Below, piece by piece: positions 5,656 through 6,557 of a stretch of DNA of 6,557 nucleotides (positions are counted from its first letter, which is position 1; the number at the start of each line of letters is the position of its first letter). Source of the DNA: an uncultured Anaerolineae bacterium. GTDB lineage: Bacteria; Chloroflexota; Anaerolineae; Anaerolineales; Villigracilaceae. The notes under the pieces are model-generated. The model saw only the letters and a list, made by a program, of their open reading frames with translations, was not told where the DNA came from and did no database searches. The stretch covers positions 1 to 6,557 of the forward strand of contig CAINXK010000542.1 in the NCBI GenBank assembly GCA_903854805.1, given 5' to 3'. The translations under genes and the position numbers were made by a program.

Positions 5656-5690
5656 GAATCTGGCCCCTATACCAGATTCGGGCCAGATTC
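5656..5690. promoter_or_regulatory. Three-arm inverted/direct repeat upstream of the FAD reductase promoter
   Basis: GAATCTGGCCC (5656-5666) and GGGCCAGATTC (5680-5690) are a perfect 11-bp inverted repeat. Between them is a second copy of the right arm's core, CCAGATTC (5672-5679), a direct repeat of 5683-5690 with an 11-bp period. The left arm can therefore pair with either right arm. The element ends 4 bases before the -35 hexamer and is centred near -57. That position suits an activator, or a repressor binding several half-sites. Confidence 0.65.
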
Positions 5691-5694
5691 AGGC

Positions 5695-5723
5695 TTTACA
5701 AGCCTTATCCATTTCAATACAAT
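5695..5723 (+). promoter_or_regulatory. Near-consensus sigma-70 promoter, predicted leaderless
   Basis: TTTACA (5695-5700, 5/6) and TACAAT (5718-5723, 5/6) are separated by exactly 17 bp. The start of transcription expected 7 bases after the -10 falls on 5730, the A of the ATG. No Shine-Dalgarno sequence lies between the -10 and the ATG, as expected for a leaderless mRNA. Confidence 0.7.
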
Positions 5724-5729
5724 CATTCC

Positions 5730-6557
5730 ATGCAAAAAAATATCATCATCATTGGCGGCGGCCCCGCCGGGCTCTCAACCGCCCTGCACCTACAACGCCT
5801 GGCGCCCGAATTGATCTCGCGCGTCATCGTACTCGAAAAGGCCTGCTATCCGCGCCCCAAACTCTGCGCTGGCGGCCTTGTCATCGATGCCGAAATCCTA
5901 CTGCAGGGGTTGGGCCTGGATGTCAGCAAAATTCCACATGTGGATTGCATTGGCACCCATTTCAACTTCGCCGGCAAAGGTCTCACCATTCGCGCGCCAG
6001 GTGATCAGCACAGCCTGCGCATCATCCACCGGCAAGAATTCGACGCCTGGCTGGCAGCCAAAGCCCGCCAACGCGGTATCGAAATCCGCGAAAACCAGAT
6101 CGTCAAAAGCGTCCGGGCAGATAGCACCGGGGTGATTGTTGAAACAGAATTAGAGGTTTTGCACGCAAATATTGTAGTTGGCGCGGATGGCTCAAATGGC
6201 ATCGTGCGCCGCTGCATCCTGCCCAATGAACCCATCTACACCGCCCGCGTCCTCGAATTGCTGGCCCCACCCAACGCCAACCTTCAGCACGCCAGTCAGG
6301 ATGCCTATTTCGACTTCTCCCCCGTTCCGCAAGGCATCGCCGGCTACACCTGGGACTTCCCCACCCAACGAAATGGCCAGCCCATGCGCTGCTGGGGCAT
6401 CTATGACACCAACATCCTCGCCGCAGGCAAACGCGCCGCACTCAAGCCGACCCTGGCCGCCGAAATGGCGCGTTTTGGCTACAACCTGGAAGATTACGAG
6501 CTCAAGGGACATCCCATCCGCTGGTTCGACCCGTTTATCAAGATCAGCGCGCCTCGC
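5730..6557 (+). CDS. Geranylgeranyl reductase family FAD-dependent oxidoreductase (N-terminal part)
   Basis: The frame is open from the ATG at 5730 to the window edge, giving 276 residues with the C-terminus missing. The N-terminus carries the Rossmann dinucleotide motif GGGPAGL (9-15) after the IIII strand, and Glu36 ends the second strand, where the FAD ribose is bound. YPRPKLCAGGL (40-50) is the characteristic motif of geranylgeranyl-reductase-type flavoproteins, and GADGSNGIVRR (151-161) is the second FAD motif of this fold. The family reduces double bonds of isoprenoid chains on lipids, quinones or chlorophyll precursors; related halogenases and hydroxylases share the fold, so the substrate is open. 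No transmembrane segment appears in the visible part. The upstream frame is open but lacks a nearby start codon, and the Rossmann motif sits at the normal distance from this Met. A strong promoter with predicted leaderless initiation precedes it. Confidence 0.9.
   Translation, partial: MQKNIIIIGGGPAGLSTALHLQRLAPELISRVIVLEKACYPRPKLCAGGLVIDAEILLQGLGLDVSKIPHVDCIGTHFNFAGKGLTIRAPGDQHSLRIIHRQEFDAWLAAKARQRGIEIRENQIVKSVRADSTGVIVETELEVLHANIVVGADGSNGIVRRCILPNEPIYTARVLELLAPPNANLQHASQDAYFDFSPVPQGIAGYTWDFPTQRNGQPMRCWGIYDTNILAAGKRAALKPTLAAEMARFGYNLEDYELKGHPIRWFDPFIKISAPR

Noticed and set aside
5581..5814. 77-codon + frame beginning beside the small gene's terminator
   Set aside because: It starts within a strong terminator hairpin region and overlaps the FAD reductase start in another frame; the product has no domain.
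1..6557. CRISPR array, tRNA, rRNA, insertion sequence or toxin-antitoxin pair
   Set aside because: No regularly spaced repeats, tRNA T-loop motif, rRNA core sequence, transposase or paired small genes were seen on either strand.

Overview
The window reads as part of a free-living bacterial chromosome. I infer Chloroflexota, probably Anaerolineae-like, from three things: the strong wobble-C codon use, the S9C-type peptidase, and the ECF sigma factor carrying a SnoaL-like tail. That placement is inference and no marker gene confirms it. Every supported gene is on the + strand. The + strand is strongly C-rich over G even between genes, which may mean these genes lie on the lagging strand.

Layout: (1) 2-187, the 3' end of an unrecognised gene. 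(2) 188-379, an intergenic stretch with three 11-bp tandem repeats (207-239) and a likely extended -10 promoter. (3) 380-703, a canonical 107-residue thioredoxin. (4) 778-2634, a cytoplasmic S9 prolyl-oligopeptidase-family serine peptidase with a complete catalytic triad, closed by a strong terminator (2641-2678). (5) 2800-3582, an NfsA-like FMN nitroreductase. (6) 3583-4079, a 497-bp non-coding stretch with a near-palindrome, a terminator-like hairpin, an A/T-flanked inverted repeat and a compositionally distinct, stem-rich leader. (7) 4080-5123, an ECF sigma factor fused to a SnoaL-like domain. (8) 5124-5425, a 302-bp non-coding stretch ending in an extended -10 promoter. (9) 5426-5566, a 46-residue lysine-rich protein with a TTG start, followed by a strong terminator. 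(10) 5730 to the window edge, the N-terminal 276 residues of a geranylgeranyl-reductase-family FAD oxidoreductase. It has a near-consensus promoter that predicts a leaderless mRNA, with an unusual three-arm inverted/direct repeat just upstream.

The genes look like mostly independent transcription units rather than one pathway. Thioredoxin, nitroreductase and the FAD reductase share a loose redox theme. Only thioredoxin and the peptidase are close enough (74 bp, no convincing terminator) to be co-transcribed. I see no CRISPR array, tRNA, rRNA, insertion sequence or phage module. The most interesting material is regulatory: the leaderless promoter with its repeat switch, the tandem 11-mers, the leader before the sigma factor, and the short basic gene with its own promoter and terminator.
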